Shown here one piece after another: positions 1-8,246 of a stretch of 14,506 nt of DNA (positions within the stretch are counted from its first letter, which is position 1; every line of letters starts with the position of its first letter). Made by a program: the position numbers and the translations under genes. The notes beneath the pieces are model-generated. The model saw nothing but the letters and a program-made list of their open reading frames with translations. It did no database searches and was not told where the DNA came from. The stretch comes from an uncultured Lachnospiraceae bacterium (GTDB taxonomy: Bacteria; Bacillota; Clostridia; Lachnospirales; Lachnospiraceae): NCBI GenBank assembly GCA_905236365.1, contig CAJOPP010000008.1, positions 1 through 14,506 on the forward strand, in the 5' to 3' direction.

Positions 1-3000
1 GGAAAGAAATCAGTTTCCGTTCTGACACCGGGATATGATAAGTCCAATATCTATGTAAAGATTGTAAAAGCAGATGGAAATATATTGGAAAATGGTGATT
101 TTGAGGATGGTTTTAATGCATGGACAACGTATTTTAATGAAAGAAACTCGGGTTCTGCAGAATTGACATCTGATTTTATGGCTAAGGTTACAATCAGTTT
201 CTTCCTGAACTGGTGGGGATGGGATGGACAGCAAGCGGTGGATAATGGTCCGGTGACCTGGTCCACTCAATTAACACATACCGAGGTACCGGTTCGTTCC
301 GGAGCAAAATATACCATTCGATTTAAGGCAAGCAGTACGGAAGAACGTCCGATTATTCTGGAATTAGGTAATCAGAAATATTCCTTTAGGCTGACACCGG
401 AATTAAAGGAGTTTACGGCAGAGTATGAACGTCCTTCTTATGATGGAGATGGAAATGTTAAGTTTAACTTTTTGTTAGGACCGATCAAGGAGGATGAAGA
501 GGGCAATACAACCGGAATTGGATATACAAAGACGACCGGACATACGATGTTATTTGCTGATCTCTCTATGGTAGAAGTAGGAGGGGAAAATAGCAATTAT
601 GTACCGACCCCTAGTATTGTAGGAATTGAAAACGGCGGCGAGTATTCTGTACCGGTGACCGCTAAGATCAACTATCGAAAACCATACAAACTTACACTGA
701 CCAAAGACGGTAAGGAGATTCCTTATACAATTGGTGATATGATTAAGGATGACGGTTCTTATGTGATGACAGTCAAAGATCAGGGAGATGCATCCATTGT
801 CACAGAAAAAAGATTCGTAATCAAAAAAGAGATTGATTATACAAAACAATACTATGTAATCGCTTCGAAAGCTACTGAGAAAGTAATAGAAGCAGTAGGT
901 ATGAATGATGGTGGATCTGTTGTCCAAAGCACATTTGCAGGAAGACCGGGTCAATTTTTCACATTAGAAGAAGCACGTAACGGATATTATGTGATTCGTG
1001 CGTTGTCTAGTGGAAAGGTTTTGCAGATTGCAGATGCATCCAGAGATGATGGAGCCAAGCTGGAACAGGTAGAGTATAACGGGTCAAATAATCAGCTATG
1101 GAAAATTGTGAATGTACCACAGGGATTTGTTAAGTTAGAGAACAAATCATCCGGAAAGGTAATTGATATTGATGGTGCATTAAAGACAGAAGAACTTCCA
1201 CTGCGCCAGTGGACGAACAGTGGTGCCAGTGATGAAGGACAACAGAGTGCAGACGGTCAGCGTTTCGATCTGATCAAGATGGATGCAAAGGAATATATGG
1301 AGACCAAGGTATCACCGATACAGTCAGAAGCAGATTGGACGGAGAAGGCTTTCATTACTCCGATTGCAAATGAATTAAATCCGGCAGGACCGATCGCGGT
1401 AGAATGGTATTCGGCACCGGGTAATGTAACATCATATGATATTTATTTTGATGGAACGAAGAGCAAGAGTGTTCAGGCAACTGATGCAGAGACTTTGAAG
1501 ACAGAAGATATGGACATCTATACAACAGATGTGAAAAAGCATACGATGAAGATCGTGGCAAATTATGGAGACAAACAGTTGGAAACAAAAGAGTTGAACT
1601 TCTTTGTATCCAAGAAGGGTGTCGGTTGGGCAACATTGCACAGAACTCAAGATATGAATCTCTCATGGTATTATCATTGGGCGTTAACTCCTGCATTGGG
1701 AACGGATGAGAGGTTAACCTTTGTTCCGATGATCTGGAGTGATTATGGAAGAGAGTGGTTGCAGGATCCTGCTAATCAGAAGTGGGGAACCGTATTATCC
1801 TTTAATGAGCCTGACTGGTCAGATCAGTCAAATGTTCCGGTTACAATTGCTTCTGCAGAGGCATGGACTGAAAGATACAATAAGGCGAATAATGCTGAAA
1901 GGGACAGACCGTCTACAGTAGAAGAGGCATGGCCGTATTTTATGGAATCAGGTCTTCGTGTGGGTTCTCCGGCAACGGCATTGGCACCGCCATACTGTAA
2001 TGGTATCATTACCATGAATGACGTTGACGGACCGGATGACTGGTGGACACAGTTTGAACAATTGATGCAGGATAAAGGCTGGGACTATGATTTTACAGCC
2101 ATTCACTCTTACAATGATGCCTGCGATGCAGAAGGCTTCCTTAAGATGGTGGATGAGACTTATGAATTAACGAAGAAACCAATCTGGATTACAGAGTTTG
2201 GTGTTGCAAAGTGGGGCGGCAATTCAGGCTGGAATGGTACTGAAGAGAATCGTAAGAAAGTCCAAGAATTCATGATCAAAGTAATTAAAGGTCTGGAAGA
2301 ACGTGATTATGTAGAGCGTTATGCATGGTTCCCGTTTGATCCGAATGATCCATTTGGCGGCGCATCCGGTATCTTCAATTATTCGACAGGAATGTTGAAT
2401 GAATTAGGAAAGACTTATGCAATGTTAGGACTTCCGGAAGGATATGAAGGAGAGTATTATGATGTGGATATTAACATCCATCCGGTTCCTGCGGAGAAGA
2501 TCAGCATTGAAGGATTGGATAAGATTGAAAGAAATGTGACGGTAGGTGATACCATTAAGTTGAATGCATCAGTTGAGCCGGCAGACACAACAGATAAAGT
2601 GAAATGGACAACCAGCAATCCGACGATTGCAACTGTGGAATCGGACGGAACTGTGAAGATTTTAGCTCCTGGTACTGTAACTATTACAGTAACGGCCGGT
2701 GATAAGACAGAGAGTATTGAATTTACGGCTACAGGGGAAGTGATACCGGTAACAGGTGTAAGATTGGAACAGGTTTCAGACGATATTTACATAGGTGATA
2801 CTATTGAATTAAAAGCAACAGTAATTCCTGAAGATGCTACAAATAAAAATATTAGTTTTAAATCCGGTAATGATAAGATCGTTAAAGTAAATGAAGATGG
2901 AACATTAAGTGCTATAGGGGTTGGTACAACAACCGTTCAGGCAATCTCAGATGATAATGGTATAGTAGCTACAATTACGATTACAGTAGCACCGACAGAG

Positions 3001-4698
3001 CCGCAGGATCAACCGAAACCGGTAACAGGTATAGAATTGAAACAGGTTTCGGAAGACGTTCACGTAGGGGATACCATTAAATTAGAAGCAACGGTAATTC
3101 CTGAAGATGCTACAAATAAAAATATTAATATTAAATCCGGTAATGATAAGATTGTTCACGTGAATGAAGATGGAACATTAACGGCTACAGGGGTTGGTAC
3201 AACAACCGTTCAGGCAATCTCAGATGAGAATAGCAGTATAGTAGCTACAATTACGATTACAGTAGTACCGACAGAGCAACCGGAGCAACCGGAGCAACCG
3301 GAACAGCCGGAGCAGCCGGAACAACCGGAACAACCGGAACAGCCGAATGAACCGAAAAATGAAACAATTCCGGTAACTGATATCGAAATTGACAAGTCGG
3401 TTACAGAACTCAAAGTAGGCGATACCTATCAATTAAAGGTTAGAGTAACACCTGACAATGCAACGGATCCATCTGTTACATATCGTAGTAGCGATTTTTC
3501 TGCGTTAGATGTGAACCCGGATGGTACGGTAATAGCTAAGAAGGCTGGATTGTTTACTATTATGGCAATGGCAGGAGACAAGATGGATATGATAACCTTT
3601 ACGGTTACTGGAGAACCGGAACAGCCAGATGATAGTAAATTGGACGAGGACACTACTCCTGTAGACAGTCCGGTTGTAGTAGAAAAAATTAGTATCGATA
3701 AGTCTGTAACGGAACTATATGTTGGAGATGAGATACTTTTGAACACTACAATTTCTCCGGAAGATGCAACTGACAAAACAATCGAATATCGACCGGATGA
3801 TGAGCAGATACTGAGCGTTGATGCATCCGGTAAGGTGACAGCATTGAAGGCAGGAACTGCAACCATTATGGCGTTTGCAGGAAATGCATTCGATTTGATA
3901 AAGATTACAGTAAAAGATAGACCGGTTGAAGTGGTTCAGCCTCCTGTTCAAACACCGGTAGAAACTCCGGTTGTACAGGGTTCAATTGCAATTTCAACAG
4001 CTAAGGGCAGTATTCTGATTGGAGAAAGTATATCTGCTAATGTTGTGGCTACAGGCGGCACCGGAACGATTGAATGGAGATCTGCAAATCCGGCAGTGGC
4101 AACTGTAGATGCAATGGGAACAATCAAAGGTATTGCAGCAGGAACAACGGTAATATCTGCGGCAGACGGAAGCAATACTGCAAATCTGGTGATTACGGTT
4201 GTAAAACCAACTGTAAAATGGAACGTTTCTTATAAGACCTGTCCATTGCAGTTAAAGAAATCAACCAAGGCATTAAAGGCAATCGGATTGCAGCCTGGTG
4301 ATTCCATTGCTTCTTACAAATCAAGCAAGAAGAAAGTGGCAACCGTATCTTCAAAAGGAAAGATTAAGGCAAAGAAAATTGGAAAGACAACGATTACGGT
4401 AACCACAAAGTATGGTGCAACTGCCAAGATTAAGATCAAAGTTCAGAAGCAACCGGTAAAGGTAACCAAAATTACGGTTGATAAGAAAAAATTATCCTTA
4501 AAGAAGGGTCAAACTTATCAATTACAGGTAACGAAGAAGTATATTACTTCTCTATATAAAGTAAAATATACGACCAGTAATAAGAAAATTGCAACCGTTT
4601 CTTCTAAGGGTAAGATTAAAGCCAAGAAGAAAGGAAAGGCAACTATTACGGTTCAGTGTCAGAAGAAGAAGAAAAATGTGAAGGTAACTGTAAAATAG
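1..4698 (+). CDS. Secreted multidomain endo-beta-1,3-glucanase, GH128 type (5' end missing)
   Basis: The frame is open from base 1, so the true start and signal peptide lie upstream; an in-frame TTG at 85 is not a credible start because coding continues before it. Modules, numbered from base 1: a CBM4/9-like sandwich at about 28-195 beginning NGDFEDGFNAW; an Ig-like module at about 200-278; a ricin-type beta-trefoil (CBM13-like, with NNQLWKI) at about 280-428; an Fn3-like linker to about 538; and a GH128 catalytic barrel at about 539-820. In the barrel, LSFNEPDW (Glu603) and WITEFG (Glu732) fit the acid/base and nucleophile of this (beta/alpha)8 family, known to cleave internal beta-1,3-glucan bonds. 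About five Big_2 Ig-like domains follow (832-1306), then a sixth Ig-like domain and two lysine-rich ones to the end. There is no LPXTG or SLH motif; the basic tail may bind the cell wall (inference). Transcription probably ends at the terminator at 4801. The GH128 call is fairly firm; exact substrate is inferred. Confidence 0.88.
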   Translation, partial: GKKSVSVLTPGYDKSNIYVKIVKADGNILENGDFEDGFNAWTTYFNERNSGSAELTSDFMAKVTISFFLNWWGWDGQQAVDNGPVTWSTQLTHTEVPVRSGAKYTIRFKASSTEERPIILELGNQKYSFRLTPELKEFTAEYERPSYDGDGNVKFNFLLGPIKEDEEGNTTGIGYTKTTGHTMLFADLSMVEVGGENSNYVPTPSIVGIENGGEYSVPVTAKINYRKPYKLTLTKDGKEIPYTIGDMIKDDGSYVMTVKDQGDASIVTEKRFVIKKEIDYTKQYYVIASKATEKVIEAVGMNDGGSVVQSTFAGRPGQFFTLEEARNGYYVIRALSSGKVLQIADASRDDGAKLEQVEYNGSNNQLWKIVNVPQGFVKLENKSSGKVIDIDGALKTEELPLRQWTNSGASDEGQQSADGQRFDLIKMDAKEYMETKVSPIQSEADWTEKAFITPIANELNPAGPIAVEWYSAPGNVTSYDIYFDGTKSKSVQATDAETLKTEDMDIYTTDVKKHTMKIVANYGDKQLETKELNFFVSKKGVGWATLHRTQDMNLSWYYHWALTPALGTDERLTFVPMIWSDYGREWLQDPANQKWGTVLSFNEPDWSDQSNVPVTIASAEAWTERYNKANNAERDRPSTVEEAWPYFMESGLRVGSPATALAPPYCNGIITMNDVDGPDDWWTQFEQLMQDKGWDYDFTAIHSYNDACDAEGFLKMVDETYELTKKPIWITEFGVAKWGGNSGWNGTEENRKKVQEFMIKVIKGLEERDYVERYAWFPFDPNDPFGGASGIFNYSTGMLNELGKTYAMLGLPEGYEGEYYDVDINIHPVPAEKISIEGLDKIERNVTVGDTIKLNASVEPADTTDKVKWTTSNPTIATVESDGTVKILAPGTVTITVTAGDKTESIEFTATGEVIPVTGVRLEQVSDDIYIGDTIELKATVIPEDATNKNISFKSGNDKIVKVNEDGTLSAIGVGTTTVQAISDDNGIVATITITVAPTEPQDQPKPVTGIELKQVSEDVHVGDTIKLEATVIPEDATNKNINIKSGNDKIVHVNEDGTLTATGVGTTTVQAISDENSSIVATITITVVPTEQPEQPEQPEQPEQPEQPEQPEQPNEPKNETIPVTDIEIDKSVTELKVGDTYQLKVRVTPDNATDPSVTYRSSDFSALDVNPDGTVIAKKAGLFTIMAMAGDKMDMITFTVTGEPEQPDDSKLDEDTTPVDSPVVVEKISIDKSVTELYVGDEILLNTTISPEDATDKTIEYRPDDEQILSVDASGKVTALKAGTATIMAFAGNAFDLIKITVKDRPVEVVQPPVQTPVETPVVQGSIAISTAKGSILIGESISANVVATGGTGTIEWRSANPAVATVDAMGTIKGIAAGTTVISAADGSNTANLVITVVKPTVKWNVSYKTCPLQLKKSTKALKAIGLQPGDSIASYKSSKKKVATVSSKGKIKAKKIGKTTITVTTKYGATAKIKIKVQKQPVKVTKITVDKKKLSLKKGQTYQLQVTKKYITSLYKVKYTTSNKKIATVSSKGKIKAKKKGKATITVQCQKKKKNVKVTVK
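2740..3285 (+). repeat. Tandem duplication of one Big_2 domain (273-bp unit, two copies)
   Basis: Within the GH128 gene, 2740-3012 and 3013-3285 align as two copies of a 91-codon unit encoding one Big_2 Ig-like domain. Long blocks are identical, for example the stretch encoding VIPEDATNKNI at 2821 and 3094, and the stretch encoding GVGTTTVQAISD. The second copy has one extra codon near its end (ENSS versus DNG). The neighbouring Big_2 domains are much more diverged, so this pair arose by a recent internal duplication. Confidence 0.85.
3274..3345 (+). repeat. 9-bp minisatellite encoding a (Glu-Gln-Pro)x8 linker
   Basis: Eight consecutive in-frame 9-bp units of the form GAR-CAR-CCG encode (EQP)8, joining the duplicated Big_2 domain to the next Ig-like domain. 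Third positions vary among units (GAG CAA, GAA CAG, GAG CAG, GAA CAA). A degenerate unit encoding NEP follows. The product should be an extended, acidic, proline-rich spacer. Confidence 0.95.
4210..4695 (+). other. Lysine-rich C-terminal Ig-like pair of the GH128 protein
   Basis: The last 162 residues form two related Big_2-like domains that share the motif SSKGKIKAKK. By my count they hold 47 Lys and only 2 Asp, with no Glu, giving a very strong positive charge, while the upstream Big_2 domains and EQP linker are acidic. The protein ends in KKKKNVKVTVK with no sorting signal or hydrophobic anchor. Electrostatic binding to teichoic acids or another anionic surface polymer is an inference; a role in binding the substrate or in spacing is also possible. 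Confidence 0.8.
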
Positions 4699-4728
4699 AG
4701 TAAGCTTGTTCATCTTTTCATTTCTACA

Positions 4729-4775
4729 GGCAGCGGGTCAAATGGGCATGAATACATGTCCGTTTGACAACTGCC
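4729..4775. other. Long imperfect palindrome / RNA hairpin downstream of the GH128 gene
   Basis: Arms GTCAAATGGGCATG (4737-4750) and CATGTCCGTTTGAC (4755-4768) pair over 14 positions with two G-U wobbles around an AATA loop. The stem extends through a small internal loop to GGCAG (4729-4733) with CTGCC (4771-4775). No U-tract follows, so it is not a classical intrinsic terminator. It could be an mRNA 3'-end stabiliser, a dispersed intergenic palindrome or a protein-binding site; the sequence does not decide. Confidence 0.7.
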
Positions 4776-4800
4776 ACGAGATTTTGACCTATAAATATTT

Positions 4801-4832
4801 GGAGCTGTCGCTTATGCGACGGCTCCTTTTTT
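4801..4832 (+). terminator. Rho-independent terminator of the GH128 transcription unit
   Basis: GGAGCTGTCGC and GCGACGGCTCC form an 11-bp stem (one G-U wobble) around a TTAT loop, followed directly by six T residues. It lies 103 bases after the GH128 stop codon and immediately before the promoter of the regulatory operon, so it separates the two transcription units. Confidence 0.95.
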
Positions 4833-4834
4833 AC

Positions 4835-4864
4835 TTGAAAAAAAACGGAAAGGGATGGTATAAT
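4835..4864 (+). promoter_or_regulatory. Sigma-A promoter of the regulator-kinase-SBP operon (extended -10)
   Basis: TTGAAA (4835-4840) and the perfect TATAAT (4859-4864) are separated by 18 bases, and a TG sits one base before the -10 (TGGTATAAT). Transcription would begin near 4871. The -10 box covers the in-frame TTG at 4864, which rules that codon out as the response-regulator start. The promoter begins directly after the upstream terminator. Confidence 0.85.
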
Positions 4865-4908
4865 TGAGATTAACAATATGGAGAGTAGGTAAGTATAGGA
4901 AAATGCAT

Positions 4909-6453
4909 ATGTTAAGTGTATTGATTGTAGACGATGAAGTCATTACCAGAAAAGGTTTGAAGTCTCACATTGACTGGAAAAAATTGAATATTGATAAAAT
5001 ATATGATTCCGGAAATGCAGAAGAAGCATTAGAAATTGTACGGGAATATAAGCCGGATCTGATCCTTTCCGATGTAAATATGGCAGGAATGAATGGGATT
5101 GAGATGTGTAGAAAGATACGAGAAGCTCACTGTGATTGCCAGATTGTTTTTTTAAGTGGATATTCGGACAAAGAGTATTTAAAGGGAGCCATTGCTTTAG
5201 AAGCAGTAGATTATGTGGAGAAGCCGATTGATATTGAAGAAGTAGAAGAAGCGTTAGAACGAGCTGCAAAGAAGCAGATCGAGAATAAGCGCAAGATAGA
5301 GAAGATGCGCAGACTGGTGGCAGAAAATTATTCTTTGATGGCAAGAAGAGTGATTGATAAGATTACCATGCCCAGAGTAAAGAAGAGCGAATTAGAGGAA
5401 GATCTGGCAAAATTAAAACTGAATTGGACGCAGATGAAGGAATTTACGGTAATCATGTTTAAGATTCTTCCTCAGAATAATCAGAGTGCAGAGAAATTGG
5501 TGAAAGCAATTCGGCAGGAATTCCGGAAGGTGAGTCATATAGATACGGTAAAAGATTCCAATTATCTGCTGTTTGTATGTGCGTTTCCGGATTCGGGAAC
5601 CAAAGAGTTTGCAGAACAGTTGCGAAAACAGATGGAAAAATGGGATGAAAAGCGTCTGTATTGTGCAGTCGGTGAACCGGTTTTGGCTATGGAACAGATA
5701 TATGAAACCTATCAGTCAGTGGTTGTTAAGATGCAGCAGATGCGTTTTTGGAATCAGGAGGGATTTATTTTCAAAGAGCAATTTGTTGAGAAAACATTAC
5801 AGTTTGATGAAGCAATTTTCAAAGAATTTACGAAGGGGTTGAAGCAGTACAAGGAAGAGATTGTGAATTCGGCCGTTCAGAAACTTTATGCTTTTATGGT
5901 GGACCAGAAGGGCATTATGGTGAGTAGTGCGAAAGGAATTTATTTTCGTTTTATTGAATCCTTATTTCAGAAAGCAGAATTCTCAGTTGGAAATGAGATG
6001 GTATCAGACGCAGAAATCGTAGGTCTGATATGGGAAAAACTACATGGGATAGACACTCTTGAAAAGTGTCAGGCATATCTGCGGGAAGAAACGGAGGATT
6101 ATTTCAAGAATGTAGAAGAATTGGCAGAGAGTAATCAAACGATCATTATGATCATTTCTTACATTCAGGCGAATTATCAGGACGCAGATCTGTGTTTGGA
6201 GAATATAGCAGAGAATGTTTATTTATCTCAAAACTATTTGTCCAGTCTGTTTAAGAAGAAAATGGGCAAGACCATAAGCCAGTATATTGTGGATGTCAGG
6301 ATAGAGAATGCTAAAATCTTGCTGCGAAACCGGGGGCTGAAACTATATGATGTGGCGTTGCAGGTAGGTTACAAAGATGCAAATTACTTTACAAAGATTT
6401 TTAAAAAGGCGATTGGGATTACACCTTCAGAATATAGGGAGAAATACAATTAA
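4909..6453 (+). CDS. Response regulator, AraC-family DNA-binding (YesN type)
   Basis: Cytoplasmic transcription factor of a two-component system. An N-terminal receiver domain (about 1-120, starting MLSVLIVDDE) has acidic Asp8/Asp9, phospho-acceptor Asp55 in LILSDVN, Ser83 in FLSGYSD and Lys105 in VEKP. A long central region with no motif I recognise follows (about 125-410), as in YesN-type regulators. The C-terminus (about 414-514) is an AraC/XylS double helix-turn-helix with NYLSSLFKKKMGK and the signature GYKDANYFTKIFKKAIGITPSEYR. Start choice: AGGA at 4897-4900 is 8 bases before the ATG at 4909; the ATG at 4903 is too close to it, and the TTG at 4864 is inside the promoter. The stop codon overlaps the kinase start by one base (TAATG), implying translational coupling. 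By context it probably controls the flanking glucanase genes; targets are inferred. It is 514 residues long, normal for the family. Confidence 0.93.
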   Translation: MLSVLIVDDEVITRKGLKSHIDWKKLNIDKIYDSGNAEEALEIVREYKPDLILSDVNMAGMNGIEMCRKIREAHCDCQIVFLSGYSDKEYLKGAIALEAVDYVEKPIDIEEVEEALERAAKKQIENKRKIEKMRRLVAENYSLMARRVIDKITMPRVKKSELEEDLAKLKLNWTQMKEFTVIMFKILPQNNQSAEKLVKAIRQEFRKVSHIDTVKDSNYLLFVCAFPDSGTKEFAEQLRKQMEKWDEKRLYCAVGEPVLAMEQIYETYQSVVVKMQQMRFWNQEGFIFKEQFVEKTLQFDEAIFKEFTKGLKQYKEEIVNSAVQKLYAFMVDQKGIMVSSAKGIYFRFIESLFQKAEFSVGNEMVSDAEIVGLIWEKLHGIDTLEKCQAYLREETEDYFKNVEELAESNQTIIMIISYIQANYQDADLCLENIAENVYLSQNYLSSLFKKKMGKTISQYIVDVRIENAKILLRNRGLKLYDVALQVGYKDANYFTKIFKKAIGITPSEYREKYN

Positions 6454-8246
6454 TGAAAAAAATACAGGAGAGATTTTTCAATGCCAGAATACGGACTAAA
6501 ATGCTGGTCTCATATATGTTGATTCTGTTGATTGCTGTAATGGCAGTTTGTCTTTTAATGTACATTTATATGAATCAGGTCTATAAGAAACAGTTGCTTT
6601 ATTCTGCAAGTCAGTCTTTTGAGCAGGCAGAAGAATTTCTAAGTTATCGAATTGATTCGGTTCTCTATGTCTCTGATCTGTTAAGGGTAAATGATGATAT
6701 TCAGAAAATTCTTGAAAAAGACAAGGAAGAGATAGAAGGGGATATTATTGGGCAGAATTTAGATATGATCACCATGGAGAATTATATTTATTCAATTTGT
6801 AATTCGGTAGATATTTACCAGATTTCTCTTTATCTGCCAAGCTATCTGATGTATTCCAACCAACAGGTGTTGTTCCGCAATCTGGACATTTTTCGGGAAA
6901 CAGAGGAATACAAGAGGCTGATGGACGGTAACGAATTTGGCATCTGGCTTCCACCCCAGAAGCTTTATAGTGCTGATACGAATAAATCTGTGAAAGTTAT
7001 TTCTTATATTCAGAGCATTCGTGATATGTCTCTCTTAAATCGGGTGATTGCGGTGGTGAGGGTGAGTATCCGAAGCCAGGATATTGATGAAATGATGGAG
7101 AAATCTAACATTACTGCTTCCGGAAGCGTCTGGATTGAGAATCATAATGGTGAATTGATTTCCTGTTCTAATGAGGAACTTTATCAGGAAATCAAAGATG
7201 GGGTGCAGGATCTTTGGGCGGAGAATGATCTTCCGGAAGAATGGACGATGGAAAAGGTTGAAGGAAACAACTATTTTATACGGGAAACCGATATACCGAG
7301 AACAGACTGGAAGCTGGTAGCAGTGATGCCGAGCCGGGAATTATTTCGAATCAGTGAGGTGCTTCTAACACCGCTTTTGATTGTGTTATTTGTTCTGATC
7401 GTGCTGGTTGTGGCGGTTTCGATTTTCTTTTCCCAAACCATTACTTCCAGAATCTCTCATTTGGCTGCAAGAATGGAGTCTGTTGAAGATGGTATTCCGC
7501 ATTTGGAGGCGAAGGAACAGGGAGCCAATGATGAGATTGGTCAGTTATATCAGAGTTTTCAGTATATGTCAAACCGGTTAGAGGAGCTGATGAACAAGGA
7601 GTATGAAAATGGTAAGGCAGTAAAGCATGCAGAGTTAAGGGCATTGCAGGCACAGATCAATCCTCATTTTTTGTATAATACGCTGGATCTGATCAATTGG
7701 GAGGCGCTGGACTGTGGGGCTACACGGATTACGAAGATTTCCAGAGCACTTGCCAAATTTTACAAACTGAGTCTTAATAAAGGCAAGGAATTTTCAAAAG
7801 TCCGAGAGGAATTGGAACATGTGCGGTATTATATTATGATTCAGAATTTCCGGTATGATGACCGGTTGCAGTTGACGGAAGAAGTACCGGAGAGTCTGAT
7901 GGAATATGAGGTGTTGCACATCGTGCTGCAGCCGCTGGTGGAGAATTCGTTTGTGCATGGTATGGCGGGCAAACCGGAGACGGCAATATTAGAATTGCAT
8001 ATCCGTGGATATGAAGAGGGACAGGACGTGATCTTGGAAGTAGCAGATAATGGAAGTGGAATGACGGAGGAACAGATGGAAAATATTCTCGATGAAGAGA
8101 AAGGAAATGGGTATGGGGTTCGAAATATTCATACAAGAATCCGTTTGGTATATGGTGAAAAGTATGGTTTGGAGTATACGGGAAATGAATGGGGCGGAGT
8201 CACTGTTCGCATACGTTTTCCAAAAGGACGGGGGATTATAGAATGA
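6453..8246 (+). CDS. Membrane sensor histidine kinase, YesM/His_kinase (LytS-like) type
   Basis: Partner kinase of the response regulator encoded just upstream. TM1 spans about 17-40; an extracytoplasmic sensor region of about 260 residues follows (41-302, probably Cache-like); TM2 spans about 303-327. A HAMP segment (about 328-382) leads into the His_kinase domain with phospho-acceptor His405 in QINPHFLYNTLD. The C-terminal ATPase domain shows an N-box (LQPLVENSFVHG, Asn498), a G1 box (ADNGSGM, Asp532) and a glycine-rich GNGYGVRNI. All key residues are present, so it should be active. The 597-residue length is typical. AGGGAG at 6436-6441 serves as ribosome binding site within the upstream gene. 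Its end overlaps the solute-binding protein gene by 4 bases (ATGA). The ligand is not visible from the sequence; beta-1,3-glucan oligosaccharides, possibly delivered by the solute-binding protein, are inferred from context. Confidence 0.93.
   Translation: MKKIQERFFNARIRTKMLVSYMLILLIAVMAVCLLMYIYMNQVYKKQLLYSASQSFEQAEEFLSYRIDSVLYVSDLLRVNDDIQKILEKDKEEIEGDIIGQNLDMITMENYIYSICNSVDIYQISLYLPSYLMYSNQQVLFRNLDIFRETEEYKRLMDGNEFGIWLPPQKLYSADTNKSVKVISYIQSIRDMSLLNRVIAVVRVSIRSQDIDEMMEKSNITASGSVWIENHNGELISCSNEELYQEIKDGVQDLWAENDLPEEWTMEKVEGNNYFIRETDIPRTDWKLVAVMPSRELFRISEVLLTPLLIVLFVLIVLVVAVSIFFSQTITSRISHLAARMESVEDGIPHLEAKEQGANDEIGQLYQSFQYMSNRLEELMNKEYENGKAVKHAELRALQAQINPHFLYNTLDLINWEALDCGATRITKISRALAKFYKLSLNKGKEFSKVREELEHVRYYIMIQNFRYDDRLQLTEEVPESLMEYEVLHIVLQPLVENSFVHGMAGKPETAILELHIRGYEEGQDVILEVADNGSGMTEEQMENILDEEKGNGYGVRNIHTRIRLVYGEKYGLEYTGNEWGGVTVRIRFPKGRGIIE

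Noticed and set aside
3210..3432. Antisense ORFs with Cys-Ser-Gly and Leu-Phe-Arg repeats
   Set aside because: They are the reverse-strand reading of the 9-bp EQP minisatellite in the GH128 gene; the repeat pattern follows wholly from the sense codons.
4764..4795. Possible promoter TTGACA (4764-4769) with TATAAA (4790-4795)
   Set aside because: The spacer is 20 bases, too long for a good sigma-A promoter; the -35 lies within the hairpin arm, and any transcript would run straight into the terminator at 4801.
4864..4908. TTG at 4864 as the start of the response regulator, adding 15 residues
   Set aside because: The TTG overlaps the TATAAT -10 box at 4859-4864, so it would not be in the mRNA. 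The ATG at 4909 has a well-spaced AGGA and gives the canonical receiver start MLSVLIVDDE.
8189..8242. Upstream ATG at 8189 as start of the solute-binding protein
   Set aside because: It would overlap the kinase by 58 bases and place a polar stretch before the hydrophobic helix. The ATG at 8243 gives the common ATGA overlap and a normal export-type N-terminus.
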